From Inquilinus limosus_F (GTDB lineage Bacteria > Pseudomonadota > Alphaproteobacteria > DSM-16000 > Inquilinaceae): DNA of 64,000 nt. Positions 15,814-24,457 of the stretch are shown one piece after another. Within the stretch, counting starts at the first letter, position 1. Each line of letters starts with the position of its first letter. The position numbers and the translations under genes are program-made. Below the pieces are notes generated by a model. It saw only the letters and a list, made by a program, of their open reading frames with translations. It ran no database searches and was not told the origin of the DNA. The DNA lies in contig NZ_JAHVDK010000003.1 of the NCBI RefSeq assembly GCF_051487185.1, forward strand, positions 1 through 64,000. Direction: 5' to 3'.

Positions 15814-16539
15814 ATGTTCAAACGAGTCCTTGCCGAGGCGCTGGGGACGTTCTGGCTCGTTCTCGGCGGCACGGGCACGGCGGTCCTGGCCGGCCAGCAT
15901 GTCGGCTTTCAGGGCGTCGCCCTGGCCTTCGGCCTGACGGTCGTGACCGGGGCCTATGCCCTCGGCCGCGTTTCGGGTGGTCACTTCAATCCGGCGGTCA
16001 CGGCCGGGCTGGTCGCCGCCGGCCGCACGCCGGTGTCCGATCTCGTGCCCTACATCATCGCCCAGGCCGTCGGCGCCATCATCGCCTCGGGCGTCGTCTA
16101 TCTCATCGCGTCCGATGTGTCCGGCGGCTACGACCTCGCCAAGGGGCTCGCCGCCAACGGCTATGCCGAGCATTCGCCCGGCGGCTACGGCCTGACCGCC
16201 GGGCTGATCACCGAGGTGGTGCTGACCGCGCTGTTCCTGGTGGTGATCGTCGGCGTCACCGGCAGCCCGGCGACGGCGCCCTTCGCGCCGCTGGCGATCG
16301 GCCTGGCGCTGACCCTGATCCACCTGATCTCGATCCCGGTCACCAACACCTCGGTCAACCCGGCCCGCAGCCTGGGGCCCGCGGTGTTCGTCGGCGGCTG
16401 GGCGCTGGCGCAGCTCTGGCTGTTCATCGTCGCGCCGGTGATCGGCGGCGTCATCGGCGGCCTGATCGGCCGCTTCGTGACCGAGCCAGAGGCCTCGGCC
16501 GCCGCGGCTTCGACGCCCCCGGGCGCCCCGGCGGAGTGA
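15814..16539 (+). CDS. aqpZ: Aquaporin Z
   Basis: A 241-residue water channel of the inner membrane with six helices and two half-helices. Both NPA motifs are present: SGGHFNPAVT in the first half and TNTSVNPARSLGPA in the second. The Arg after the second NPA and the AqpZ-type TNTSVNPARS context favour a water-selective aquaporin over a glycerol facilitator. The ATG at 15814 has GGAGGG 6 nt upstream; the open frame extends farther but has no better start. The tail ends with Ala/Pro-rich residues (AAAASTPPGAPAE). It is an independent unit preceded by a long AT-rich non-coding region. Confidence 0.96.
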   Translation: MFKRVLAEALGTFWLVLGGTGTAVLAGQHVGFQGVALAFGLTVVTGAYALGRVSGGHFNPAVTAGLVAAGRTPVSDLVPYIIAQAVGAIIASGVVYLIASDVSGGYDLAKGLAANGYAEHSPGGYGLTAGLITEVVLTALFLVVIVGVTGSPATAPFAPLAIGLALTLIHLISIPVTNTSVNPARSLGPAVFVGGWALAQLWLFIVAPVIGGVIGGLIGRFVTEPEASAAAASTPPGAPAE

Positions 16540-16548
16540 ACTGAACCC

Positions 16549-16588
16549 GGGCTGGCGCCCCGGCGGCCGATCGCCGGGACGTCAGCCC
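16549..16588. terminator. Nested hairpin between convergent aqpZ and GNAT genes
   Basis: The outer arms are GGGCTG (16549-16554) and CAGCCC (16583-16588). The inner arms are CCCGGCG and CGCCGGG (to 16578). The structure spans the end of both convergent genes and could act as a bidirectional terminator; there is no U-tract. Confidence 0.5.
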
Positions 16589-17043
16589 AGCTCCTTTTCC
16601 ATGAACAGGCTGAGCGGGTCTGGGCCGTAGTCGCCGAACGGGCCCCGGTCCCGGTAACCGAAGCGGCGGTAGAGGCCGATCGCCTCGGGCTGGTGGATGC
16701 CGGTCTCGAGCTGGATCAGCCGGACGCCGAGGGTGCGGGCCTCATCCTCGATCCGGGCCAGCAGGTCGCGGCCCACTTTCAGGCCCCGGGCCGCAGGGTC
16801 GACGAACATCCGCTTCAGCTCGGCCTGCCCGCCGGTCCCGACCCGCAGGGCGCCGCAGCCGACCACCCGGCCTTCCCGCCGGGCCACGAAGAAGCGCACC
16901 TCCGGCCGCTCCAGCGAAGAGATGTCGAGCATGTGGTTGCTCTCGGCCGGGTACAGGCTCGCCATCAGGGCGTCCGACTGCCGGATCAGGTCGAGCACCG
17001 AGTCCTGGCGCGGCGGCTCCGGGGCGATGATGGTGGCGGTCAC
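16582..17043 (-). CDS. GNAT-family N-acetyltransferase
   Basis: A 153-residue acetyltransferase. The acetyl-CoA pyrophosphate loop follows the strand with LKRMFVDPAARGLKVGRDLLARIEDEA (R-x-x-G-x-G/A type). The later LIQLETGIHQPEAIGLYRRFGYRDRGPFGDY is the usual motif B end. The substrate is not predictable. It is convergent with aqpZ, with only 42 bp between them, and its own upstream region reads toward the LexA-controlled gene on the other strand. It is probably monocistronic. Confidence 0.88.
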   Translation of the reverse strand: MTATIIAPEPPRQDSVLDLIRQSDALMASLYPAESNHMLDISSLERPEVRFFVARREGRVVGCGALRVGTGGQAELKRMFVDPAARGLKVGRDLLARIEDEARTLGVRLIQLETGIHQPEAIGLYRRFGYRDRGPFGDYGPDPLSLFMEKELG

Positions 17044-17131
17044 AATGCGAACCTCGGTCGTTTCGCCCCGACTATAGCCGGGCGCGGCGGCGCGCGAAGG
17101 GGTTTCCTCTTGCCCGGCCCATGGCGGCTAT

Positions 17132-17146
17132 GTTCTTGTATTGTTC
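17132..17146 (+). promoter_or_regulatory. LexA box (GTTC-N7-GTTC) abutting the ATG of the YcaQ-like gene
   Basis: GTTC at 17132-17135, spacer TTGTATT, GTTC at 17143-17146, and then the ATG at 17147 directly. It is a perfect alphaproteobacterial SOS box. LexA bound here would block both the core promoter and the start codon. It predicts damage induction of the downstream DNA-repair gene. Confidence 0.7.
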
Positions 17147-18400
17147 ATGGTCGACTCTGCCCCCCTCACCATCGCCAACGCCGATGCCCGGCGCCTCTTC
17201 CTCGATCTGCATGCCCTGTCCGATCCACCGCTCGGCCGGCTGACGACGGAGGGCTGCCAGGCGGTGGTGGAGCGAATCGGCTTCGTCCAGGTCGACAGCA
17301 TCAACACGGTCGAACGGGCGCATCACATGATCCTGTTCACCCGCCGGCACGGCTATGCCCAGACCCAGCTTGCGCGGCTGGTGGAGAAGACCCGCGGGCT
17401 GTTCGAGGGCTGGACCCACGACGCCTCGCTGATCCCGACCCGCTTCTTCCCCTACTGGTCGCGGCGATTCGCCGATGTCCGACAGCGCGCTGCCACCAGC
17501 CGCTGGTGGACCCAGGCCGGCCCCGATTTCCCGAAGCTGCTGGAACAGGTGCGGGCGCGGGTGGCGGCGGAAGGCCCGCTGCTGACCCGGCACTTCGAGG
17601 AGGAGCGGCAGCGCCCCTCCGGCGGCTGGTGGGACTGGACGCCGTCGAAGATGGCGCTGGAGTTCCTGTGGCGCACCGGCGAGCTGGCGGTGGCGCGGCG
17701 CGATGGATTCCAGAAGGTCTACGACCTGACCGAACGGGTGATTCCGGAGCAGCATCGCGGCCCAGCGCCCGACCCGGAAGCGGTGGTCGACTGGGCCTGC
17801 CGTTCGGCGCTGGAGCGGCTGGGCGCTGCCCGGCCCGGCGAGATCGCCGGCTTCTGGGACCTGATCACCATCCGTGAGGCGGAGCAGTGGTGCGACCGGC
17901 TGACCCGCCGCGGCGATCTGCGCGTGGTCCATGTCCAAGGCGCGGACGGCAAGACCACGGCGGCCTTCGCCTTCGCCGACATCGAGGACCGGCTGGCCGC
18001 CGCGGCCCCGGCGCCGGATGTGCTGCGGGTGCTGTCGCCGTTCGACCCGGTGATCCGCAACCGCCAGCGGCTGGAGCGGCTGTTCGGCTTCGACTACCGA
18101 TTCGAGGCCTTCGTGCCGGAGGCGAAGCGGCGCTGGGGCTACTACGTCTTCCCGATCCTGGAGGGTGACCGCTTCGTCGGCCGGATCGACATGCGCGCCC
18201 GGCGCGACAGCGGCGACCTCGCGGTCGCCGCGCTGTGGTGGGAGCCCAAGGTCCGGTCCAGCCGCGCACGGCTGCGCCGGCTGGAGAAGCAGCTCGACCG
18301 CATTCGCCGCTTCGCCGGGGTCGAGCGCGTGACCTGGCCGGAGGTCAAATCGCCGCGGAATGGCGAGGGTCATCAATTCGTCGCAAAGATGAAGGCATAA
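17147..18400 (+). CDS. Winged-helix DNA glycosylase, YcaQ/AlkX family
   Basis: A 417-residue member of the HTH_42 (YcaQ/AlkZ-like) superfamily, whose studied members excise bulky alkyl adducts or unhook interstrand crosslinks from DNA. The catalytic QxD/QxQ-type motif is seen as QVD at residues 48-50 (IGFVQVDSINTVERAHHMIL). Later conserved segments are RFFPYWSRRF, WDWTPSKMALEFLW and the C-terminal SPFDPVIRNRQRLERLFGFDYRFE. The ATG at 17147 directly follows a perfect LexA box and has no Shine-Dalgarno, implying a leaderless, SOS-induced transcript; an in-frame TTG at 17141 lies inside the box and is unlikely. Confidence 0.9.
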   Translation: MVDSAPLTIANADARRLFLDLHALSDPPLGRLTTEGCQAVVERIGFVQVDSINTVERAHHMILFTRRHGYAQTQLARLVEKTRGLFEGWTHDASLIPTRFFPYWSRRFADVRQRAATSRWWTQAGPDFPKLLEQVRARVAAEGPLLTRHFEEERQRPSGGWWDWTPSKMALEFLWRTGELAVARRDGFQKVYDLTERVIPEQHRGPAPDPEAVVDWACRSALERLGAARPGEIAGFWDLITIREAEQWCDRLTRRGDLRVVHVQGADGKTTAAFAFADIEDRLAAAAPAPDVLRVLSPFDPVIRNRQRLERLFGFDYRFEAFVPEAKRRWGYYVFPILEGDRFVGRIDMRARRDSGDLAVAALWWEPKVRSSRARLRRLEKQLDRIRRFAGVERVTWPEVKSPRNGEGHQFVAKMKA

Positions 18401-18507
18401 AAGGCCCGGCAGGGTCCGGCTTTGCGCCGCCGGCGCGGCTGCCCATATCAAGCCGCGCGGGCGCGCCCCGCCGGACCGATCGTAGCGGAAGCGGAGAGAA
18501 GGTGGTT

Positions 18508-19653
18508 ATGGCGGGGGATCTGATCGTCGCCCATGCGCGGATCGTGACCGAGGAGGCCGTGCTGACCGGCAGCCTCGCCGTCGCCGAGGGGCGGATCACC
18601 GATCTGGACACCGGCGCGGCCTGCCCGCCCGGCGCCATCGATTTCGAAGGCGACTACCTGCTGCCGGGCCTGGTCGAGCTGCATACCGACCACCTCGAGC
18701 GGCACTACACGCCGCGGCCCGGCGTGCGCTGGCCGGCGGTGACGGCAGTGATGGCGCATGACGCCCAGGTGGCGGCGGCCGGCATCACCACCGTGTTCGA
18801 CGCGCTGGCTCTGGTCGGCGGCCGCAGCGGCGAGGACCGGCTGGAGACGCTGCGGCCGATGGTCGACGGCATCCGCCAGGCCCAGGCCGGCAGCATGCTG
18901 CGGGCCGAGCATTTCCTGCATCTACGCTGCGAGGTCACCGAGGCGCATGTGCTCGACCTGTTCGAGCCGTTCCGCGACGACCCGCTGGTGCAGTTCATGT
19001 CAGTGATGGACCACGCGCCCGGCCACCGCCAGTTCTCCGACCTCGCCAAGTACCGCGAGATCTACAAGGGCATGCTGGGCCTGACCGACGAGCAGATCGA
19101 CGCCCAGATGGCGGAGCGGATCGCCGCCTCGCGCACCCATGGCGTCGCCAACCGCGAGGCGCTGGCCGCGATCGGCCGCGGGCGCGGCCTGCCGATCGCC
19201 AGCCACGACGACGAGACCCCGGCCCATGTCGAGGAGGCGGCGGCGCTGGGCATGGTCGTGTCGGAATTCCCGACCACCCTGGCCGCCGCCCGGGCCGCGC
19301 GCGAGCACGGGCTGCAGATCCTGATGGGGGCGCCGAACCTGGTCCGCGGCGGCTCGCATTCCGGCAATGTCTCGGCCGGCGAGCTGGCGCGCGAGGGGCT
19401 GGTCGATATCCTGTCCTCGGACTACGTCCCGGTCAGCCTGCTGCACGGCGCCTTCACCCTGGCCGAGGGCGAGGAGGGGATCGGCCTGCCGCAGGCGCTG
19501 GCGACGGTGACGCTCAACCCCGCCCGCGCCGCCGGTCTCGAGGACCGCGGCCGGATCGGGCCCGGGCTGCGGGCCGACCTGCTGCGCGTCCGGCTGGTCG
19601 ACGGCGTGCCGGTGATTCGCGCCGTCTGGCGCGAGGGCGAAAGGGTCGCATGA
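18508..19653 (+). CDS. phnM: Alpha-D-ribose 1-methylphosphonate 5-triphosphate diphosphatase, PhnM
   Basis: A 381-residue amidohydrolase-fold enzyme of the C-P lyase route. It removes diphosphate from the ribosyl alkylphosphonate triphosphate. Metal-binding HTDH is at 59-62 in LVELHTDHLERHYTPRPGV. Further signatures are MSVMDHAPGHRQF, IASHDDETPAHVEEA, MGAPNLVRGGSHSGN and SDYVPVSLL. Length and all signatures are normal for PhnM. The ATG at 18508 has GAGAGAAGG upstream; a GTG six bases earlier is also in frame. No phnG-L, phnN or transporter genes are adjacent, so this copy is separated from the rest of the pathway. Confidence 0.93.
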   Translation: MAGDLIVAHARIVTEEAVLTGSLAVAEGRITDLDTGAACPPGAIDFEGDYLLPGLVELHTDHLERHYTPRPGVRWPAVTAVMAHDAQVAAAGITTVFDALALVGGRSGEDRLETLRPMVDGIRQAQAGSMLRAEHFLHLRCEVTEAHVLDLFEPFRDDPLVQFMSVMDHAPGHRQFSDLAKYREIYKGMLGLTDEQIDAQMAERIAASRTHGVANREALAAIGRGRGLPIASHDDETPAHVEEAAALGMVVSEFPTTLAAARAAREHGLQILMGAPNLVRGGSHSGNVSAGELAREGLVDILSSDYVPVSLLHGAFTLAEGEEGIGLPQALATVTLNPARAAGLEDRGRIGPGLRADLLRVRLVDGVPVIRAVWREGERVA

Positions 19654-19727
19654 CGCCGGAATGACGGGTCGGAGCGAAAGATCGGGTTATAAGGGCTGAG
19701 TCGCCCGTTCGCGCTCCGGAGGCCTGC

Positions 19728-20621
19728 ATGCGCCAGTTCCCGGTTCTGATGGCTCTGATGCTCGCCCTCGGGGCGGCCGGCGCGGCCCGGGCGGCCGATC
19801 CGGCGCCCGACCCGGCCTCGCCCGACCCGGTGGCGCGCGGCGCCTATGTCTTCGCCGCCGGGGGCTGCGCCGCCTGCCATACGGCGCCGGGCGACGCGGC
19901 CAAGCCGCTGGCCGGCGGCCGGGCCCTGAAGACGCCCTTCGGCACCTTCTACACGCCCAACATCACCCCGGACCCCGAGACCGGCATCGGCCGGTGGAGC
20001 GAGGGGGATTTCCGCCGGGCGCTGCGCGAAGGCGTGTCGCCTTCGGGCGAGGATTTCTATCCGGCCTTCCCCTACACCGCCTACACCGGCATCACCGACC
20101 GCGACCTCTCCGACCTCTGGACCTATCTGCGCAGCGTCCCGCCGGTGCAGCAGGCAAACAAGCCGCACGAGCTCGCCTGGCCCTATTCCTGGCGTGCGCT
20201 GCTGCCCGGCTGGCGGCTGCTGAACTTCACCGAGGGGCCGTTCCTGGTCCCGGCCGGCCAGTCCGCCGAATGGTACCGCGGCGCCTATCTCGTCCGCGTC
20301 CTCGGCCATTGCGGCGAATGCCACACGCCACGCGACATGCTGGGCGGGCTGAACTGGTACAGCCCCTTTGCCGGCAATCCCCAGGCGCCGGAAGGGCAGG
20401 GCAAGATCCCGAACATCACCCCGGATCCGGAGCACGGGATCGGGGAATGGAGCGACAAGGACATCGCCTACTATCTCGAGGCCGGCATGACGCCCGACGG
20501 TGATTTCGCCGGCGGGGCCATGAGCGAGGTGATCCGGGACAACACCAGCAAGCTGACCTCCGCCGACCGCGAGGCGATCGCGACTTATCTGAAGAGCCTG
20601 AAGCCGCTGGCCGGCCCGTGA
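19728..20621 (+). CDS. Diheme cytochrome c
   Basis: A 297-residue exported electron carrier. The signal peptide (MALMLALGAAGAARAA) ends near residue 23. Two c-type heme sites are CAACH (47-51) and CGECH (195-199), each followed by a PNITPDPExGIG segment. That repeated TPNITPD signature marks the subunit-II type cytochromes that accept electrons from membrane alcohol, aldehyde or sugar dehydrogenases (usually three hemes there; two here). No dehydrogenase gene is adjacent. CCGGAGG lies 6 nt before the ATG, and TATAAG at 19688-19693 is a possible -10. Confidence 0.9.
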   Translation: MRQFPVLMALMLALGAAGAARAADPAPDPASPDPVARGAYVFAAGGCAACHTAPGDAAKPLAGGRALKTPFGTFYTPNITPDPETGIGRWSEGDFRRALREGVSPSGEDFYPAFPYTAYTGITDRDLSDLWTYLRSVPPVQQANKPHELAWPYSWRALLPGWRLLNFTEGPFLVPAGQSAEWYRGAYLVRVLGHCGECHTPRDMLGGLNWYSPFAGNPQAPEGQGKIPNITPDPEHGIGEWSDKDIAYYLEAGMTPDGDFAGGAMSEVIRDNTSKLTSADREAIATYLKSLKPLAGP

Positions 20622-20719
20622 GGGCGAATCGGGGCTGGGCCTGGCCGACGATCCTGTCCTAGACTGCCGCGGCCGCATCAATGCGGCGCCGCCCGCAGGG
20701 CGAAGAAGCAGGGGCAGGG

Positions 20720-21892
20720 ATGGCGATCGAGCTGGAGACGAGTGAGGCGGCGCCGGAGGCGACGCTCGCCAATTGGCGCCAGGCGCCCTACAGCCGCTGG
20801 GGCTTCCGCAATGTCCGCCGGCTGGTGCCGGTGGCCGAGATTCCGCGCGGCGAATTCGCCGCCTGCTTCAAGCCCGGGCCGGCGCTGGAGCTGGACCGCA
20901 TCGCGGTGCCGGGGCAGGGTGGGTCGGTGGCCCGGCTGATGGCCGAGAGCGACACCGACGGCCTCCTGGTGCTGCATCGCGGCGCGGTGGTGGCCGAGCA
21001 TTATGCCCACGGGCTGAATCCGAAGACCCAGCACATCGTTTTCTCGATCAGCAAATCGATCGCCGGCCTCATCGCCGGCATCCTGGTCGACCGCGGCCAG
21101 CTCGACCCCGACGCGCCGGTGACGGCCTATGTGCCAGAGGCGGCGGGCTCGGCCTATGCCGGCGCCACGGTACGCCATGTGCTGGACATGACGGTCGGCA
21201 TCCGCTTCGTCGAGGACTATGTCGACCCGGCCGGCGACGTTGCCCGTTACCGCGTCGCCATGGGCTGGAACCCGCCCAGCGAGGTCGCCCAGGGCGGCGA
21301 CCTGCACGGCTTCATCGCCGCCTTGCCGCCGGACGGCAGCCGGCATGGCGAGACCTTCCACTACGTCTCGCCCAACTCCGACATGCTGGGCTGGATCTGC
21401 GAGCGCGCCTCCGGCATGCGCTTCGGCGCGCTGATGTCCGAGCTGCTGTGGCGGCCGATGTGGACGGAGGCGGATGCGTATATCACGCTCGACCGGCTGG
21501 GCGCGCCGCGCACCGCCGGCGGCATCTGCATGACCCTGCGCGACCTGGCCCGGATCGGCGAGCTGATGCGGCGGGACGGCCGCGCCGGCGGGCTCCAGGT
21601 AGTGCCGCAGCGCTGGGTCGACGACATCCTCGACAATGGCGACCGCCAGGCCTGGGCACGGGGCGACCTGGCGCATCTGGCGCCGCAGGGGCGCTACCGC
21701 AGCCAATGGTACGTGCTGGGCCCCGGCCGCGACGTGGTCTGCGGCATCGGCATCCACGGCCAGTGGATCTATGTCGACCGCGCCGCCGAGCTGGTCATCG
21801 CCAAGATGTCGTCGCAGCCGGTGGCGGTCGACGATGCGCTCGACCACCGCCTGCTGGCCGGCTTCCGGGCGATCGCACAGGCTGTGGGTTAA
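20720..21892 (+). CDS. Serine hydrolase of the beta-lactamase (class C-like) family
   Basis: A 390-residue serine hydrolase of the AmpC/EstB fold. Catalytic SxxK is Ser109-Ile-Ser-Lys112 in HIVFSISKSIAGL. The second motif is HYVSPNSDMLGW, with Tyr and Asn in the usual Y-x-N-type position. The third active-site strand is IGIHGQWIYVD, taking the KTG/HxG place. There is no signal peptide, so it is probably a cytoplasmic esterase or peptidase rather than a secreted beta-lactamase. The ATG at 20720 has GGGGCAGGG upstream; the ORF could extend 13 codons. Substrate unknown. Confidence 0.88.
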   Translation: MAIELETSEAAPEATLANWRQAPYSRWGFRNVRRLVPVAEIPRGEFAACFKPGPALELDRIAVPGQGGSVARLMAESDTDGLLVLHRGAVVAEHYAHGLNPKTQHIVFSISKSIAGLIAGILVDRGQLDPDAPVTAYVPEAAGSAYAGATVRHVLDMTVGIRFVEDYVDPAGDVARYRVAMGWNPPSEVAQGGDLHGFIAALPPDGSRHGETFHYVSPNSDMLGWICERASGMRFGALMSELLWRPMWTEADAYITLDRLGAPRTAGGICMTLRDLARIGELMRRDGRAGGLQVVPQRWVDDILDNGDRQAWARGDLAHLAPQGRYRSQWYVLGPGRDVVCGIGIHGQWIYVDRAAELVIAKMSSQPVAVDDALDHRLLAGFRAIAQAVG

Positions 21893-21912
21893 GGCGTACT
21901 TACGAGCCGGTC

Positions 21913-21997
21913 GTCATCGCGAGCGCAGCGAAGCGATCCGGGGCAGCTCGCACCGGCCCTGGATTGCTTCGTCGGCTTTGCCTCCTCGCAATGACGG
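21913..21997. repeat. Palindromic intergenic repeat, GTCAT...ATGAC family
   Basis: It begins GTCATCGCGAGCGCAGCGAAG and ends with CTCCTCGCAATGACGG, forming an imperfect palindrome of about 85 bp. Its right arm, 21963-21997, matches 50821-50855 at 33 of 35 positions. It lies between two convergent genes and may act as their transcription end. Confidence 0.8.
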
Positions 21998-22028
21998 CTC
22001 TCTCATCGGGAGACCGAGAAGGAGCTCG

Positions 22029-22487
22029 TCAGCTCTTCTTCACCCGATAGGTCTCGTGGCAGGCGCCGCAGGCCTGGCCGACCGCGGGGAAGGCGGCCTT
22101 CACCTTGACGGCGTCGCCGGCCTGGGCGGCGGCGTCCAGGGCCGCGATGGCATCCTGAGTGCTCTTCACCTTGGCCTGAAAATCGGCCCAGTTGGTCCAG
22201 ATTTCCGGCTTGGCCGCGCTCTCGCCGACGCCGACCGCGGTGCCTTCCGGGAACAGGGCCAGAAGCTCGGCGCTCACCCCCGCCATCTTGCCGGTTGCCG
22301 CCTTGACGTCGTCGATCGTGCCTTGGTTGTCGCGCACGAAGCCGGTCAGGGCCTTGACGCCGGCGCCGAAGGTCTTCATCGCGTCCTCGCGCTTGGCGAC
22401 CGCCTCCTCGGGAGTGGTCGCCCAGGCAACAACGGAGCCACAGCTGACGATGGCGGCGGTGACGGCCGCGAAACTCAACAAACGCAT
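22029..22487 (-). CDS. Cytochrome c' (class II c-type cytochrome)
   Basis: A 152-residue periplasmic four-helix-bundle heme protein. The start at 22487 (MRLLSFAAVTAAIVSCG) has GGGGAGA upstream and gives a clean signal peptide ending near AWA; the ORF extends farther but without these. The heme site is near the C-terminus, CGACH at 140-144 followed by ETYRVKK, as in cytochromes c' and c-556. Proteins of this class bind NO or CO and can buffer nitrosative stress, or carry electrons. No partner gene is adjacent. Confidence 0.9.
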   Translation of the reverse strand: MRLLSFAAVTAAIVSCGSVVAWATTPEEAVAKREDAMKTFGAGVKALTGFVRDNQGTIDDVKAATGKMAGVSAELLALFPEGTAVGVGESAAKPEIWTNWADFQAKVKSTQDAIAALDAAAQAGDAVKVKAAFPAVGQACGACHETYRVKKS

Positions 22488-22719
22488 AGTATCTCCCCTC
22501 GGTGGATTGCCGGTCCAACGATCAATGGCGCGAGTATGCTGGAGAAGGCGAAACGATCTCCAGCCCGTTCCCGCTCCGGGCCTCGTTTCGCTGCGACATG
22601 TCGCGGGGTTACGCATGTGGTTGACAGGATGCGGGTCGGCCACTATGGTCCGCGCCTCGAATTCCGGCCCGCGAGCCCTGCTCCCGGCGGCGCCGGCGCT
22701 GCCGCATGGGATGTGAAAG

Positions 22720-22845
22720 ATGAAAGTCGCGAACTCGCTGAAGACCCTGAAGAGCCGTCACCGCGCTTGCCGCGTCGTCCGCCGCAAGGGCCGTGTCTAC
22801 GTCATCAACAAGGAGAACCCGCGCTTCAAGGCGCGCCAGGGCTGA
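22720..22845 (+). CDS. rpmJ: 50S ribosomal protein L36
   Basis: A 41-residue ribosomal protein, MKVANSLKTLKSRHRACRVV to the end KENPRFKARQG. This is the longer alphaproteobacterial type of L36, lacking the complete CxxC...CxxxH zinc ribbon (one Cys remains, Cys17). It is an isolated gene, outside the spc ribosomal operon, as usual for this version. A rho-independent terminator follows at 22872-22904. Confidence 0.95.
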   Translation: MKVANSLKTLKSRHRACRVVRRKGRVYVINKENPRFKARQG

Positions 22846-22871
22846 TCCCAGCCGCTCCTTCAAGTCGGTCG

Positions 22872-22904
22872 AAGGCCGCGTCATCGGACGCGGCCTTTTG
22901 ATTT
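22872..22904 (+). terminator. Rho-independent terminator of rpmJ
   Basis: AAGGCCGCGT (22872-22881) pairs perfectly with ACGCGGCCTT (22888-22897), loop CATCGG, followed by TTGATTTT. It lies 27 nt after the rpmJ stop. Confidence 0.85.
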
Positions 22905-22965
22905 TGGTGGCCGAGCTTGCCGGATCGGCCCGGGCTTCCTATCGTCCGCGGCGGAGGTTCCGCCG

Positions 22966-24453
22966 ATGAAGATGCCAGCCCCCGATGCCGCCGTCCTGGC
23001 GCGACGCGAGGAGATCGCCGCGGCGCTGCGCGCCATCGTGCCGGGGGAGGGCGTGATCACGGCGGAGAGCGAGCGCCGCGCCTATGAATCGGACGGGCTG
23101 ACCGCCTACCGCACCCTGCCGATGATCGTGGTGCTGCCCTCGACCACCGAGCAGGTCTCGGCGGTGCTGCGCACCTGCCATGAGATGGGCGTGAAGGTGG
23201 TGCCGCGCGGCGCCGGCACCTCGCTGTCCGGCGGTGCCCTGCCGCTCGAGGACGGCGTGCTGCTGGGCCTGGGCAAGTTCAACCGGGTGCTGGAGATCGA
23301 TTACGACAACCGCTGCGCCCGGGTGCAGCCGGGCGTCACCAATCTCGGCATCACCAATGCCGTCGCCCATGCCGGCTTCTATTACGCGCCCGACCCGTCC
23401 AGCCAGATCGCCTGCACCATCGGTGGCAACATCGCCGAGAACTCCGGCGGCGTGCACTGCCTGAAATACGGGCTGACCACCAACAACGTGCTGGGGCTGG
23501 AGGTGGTGCTGATCGACGGCACCGTGCTGCGGCTCGGCGGCAAGCATCTCGATTCGCCGAGCTATGACCTGCTCGGCGTGCTCACCGGCTCCGAAGGCCT
23601 TCTGGCCGTGGTCACCGAGGTGACGGTGCGCCTGCTGCGCCGGCCGGCGACCCAGCGCGCCGTGCTGATGGGCTTCCCGTCCTCCGAGGCCGGCGGCGAC
23701 TGCGTCGCCCGGATCATCGGCTCCGGCATCATCCCGGGCGGGCTGGAGATGATGGACAAGCCCGCGATCCACGCGGCGGAGGCCTTCGTCAAGGCCGGCT
23801 ACCCGCTCGATGTGGAGGCACTGCTGATCTGCGAGCTGGACGGGCCGGAGGCCGAGGTCGACCACCTGATCGGGCGGGTCGAGGCGATCGGCCGCGACTG
23901 CGGCGCCACCGCCTGCGTCGTCAGCCGCAGCGAGGAGGAGCGGCTGCGCTTCTGGGCCGGGCGCAAGGCCGCCTTCCCGGCGGTCGGCCGGATCAGCCCC
24001 GACTATTACTGCATGGACGGCACCATCCCTCGGAAGCGGCTGCCCGAGGTGCTGGCACGGATGCAGGAGATGTCGCGGCGTTACGGGCTGCGCGTCGCCA
24101 ATGTCTTCCACGCCGGCGACGGCAACCTGCACCCGCTGATCCTGTACGACGCCAATGTGCCGGGCGAGCTGGAGAAGGCCGAGGAGTTCGGCGCCGACAT
24201 CCTGAAGCTGTGCGTCGAGGTCGGCGGCGTGCTGACCGGCGAGCACGGCGTCGGGGTCGAGAAGCGCGACCTGATGGAGGTGCAGTTCGGGCCTGAGGAT
24301 CTGGCACAGCAGCAGCGGCTGAAATGCGCCTTCGACCCGGACGGGCTGCTCAACCCCGGCAAGGTGTTCCCGACCCTGCACCGCTGCGCCGAGCTGGGCC
24401 GGGTGCACATCCACCACGGCGCCACGCGCTTCCCCGACCTGCCGCGGTTCTGA
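22966..24453 (+). CDS. glcD: Glycolate oxidase FAD-binding subunit GlcD
   Basis: A 495-residue FAD subunit of the membrane-associated glycolate oxidase, which oxidises glycolate to glyoxylate. The FAD-binding PCMH domain carries VVPRGAGTSLSGGALP and GGNIAENSGGVHCLKYGLT. The C-terminal FAD-oxidase domain has NVFHAGDGNLHPLILYD and GGVLTGEHGVGVEKRDLM, which hold the active-site His residues. Four bases separate its stop from glcE, so the two are co-transcribed. With aceA at 12.8-14.0 kb, glyoxylate metabolism is well represented in this window. Confidence 0.96.
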   Translation: MKMPAPDAAVLARREEIAAALRAIVPGEGVITAESERRAYESDGLTAYRTLPMIVVLPSTTEQVSAVLRTCHEMGVKVVPRGAGTSLSGGALPLEDGVLLGLGKFNRVLEIDYDNRCARVQPGVTNLGITNAVAHAGFYYAPDPSSQIACTIGGNIAENSGGVHCLKYGLTTNNVLGLEVVLIDGTVLRLGGKHLDSPSYDLLGVLTGSEGLLAVVTEVTVRLLRRPATQRAVLMGFPSSEAGGDCVARIIGSGIIPGGLEMMDKPAIHAAEAFVKAGYPLDVEALLICELDGPEAEVDHLIGRVEAIGRDCGATACVVSRSEEERLRFWAGRKAAFPAVGRISPDYYCMDGTIPRKRLPEVLARMQEMSRRYGLRVANVFHAGDGNLHPLILYDANVPGELEKAEEFGADILKLCVEVGGVLTGEHGVGVEKRDLMEVQFGPEDLAQQQRLKCAFDPDGLLNPGKVFPTLHRCAELGRVHIHHGATRFPDLPRF

Positions 24454-24457
24454 CTTC

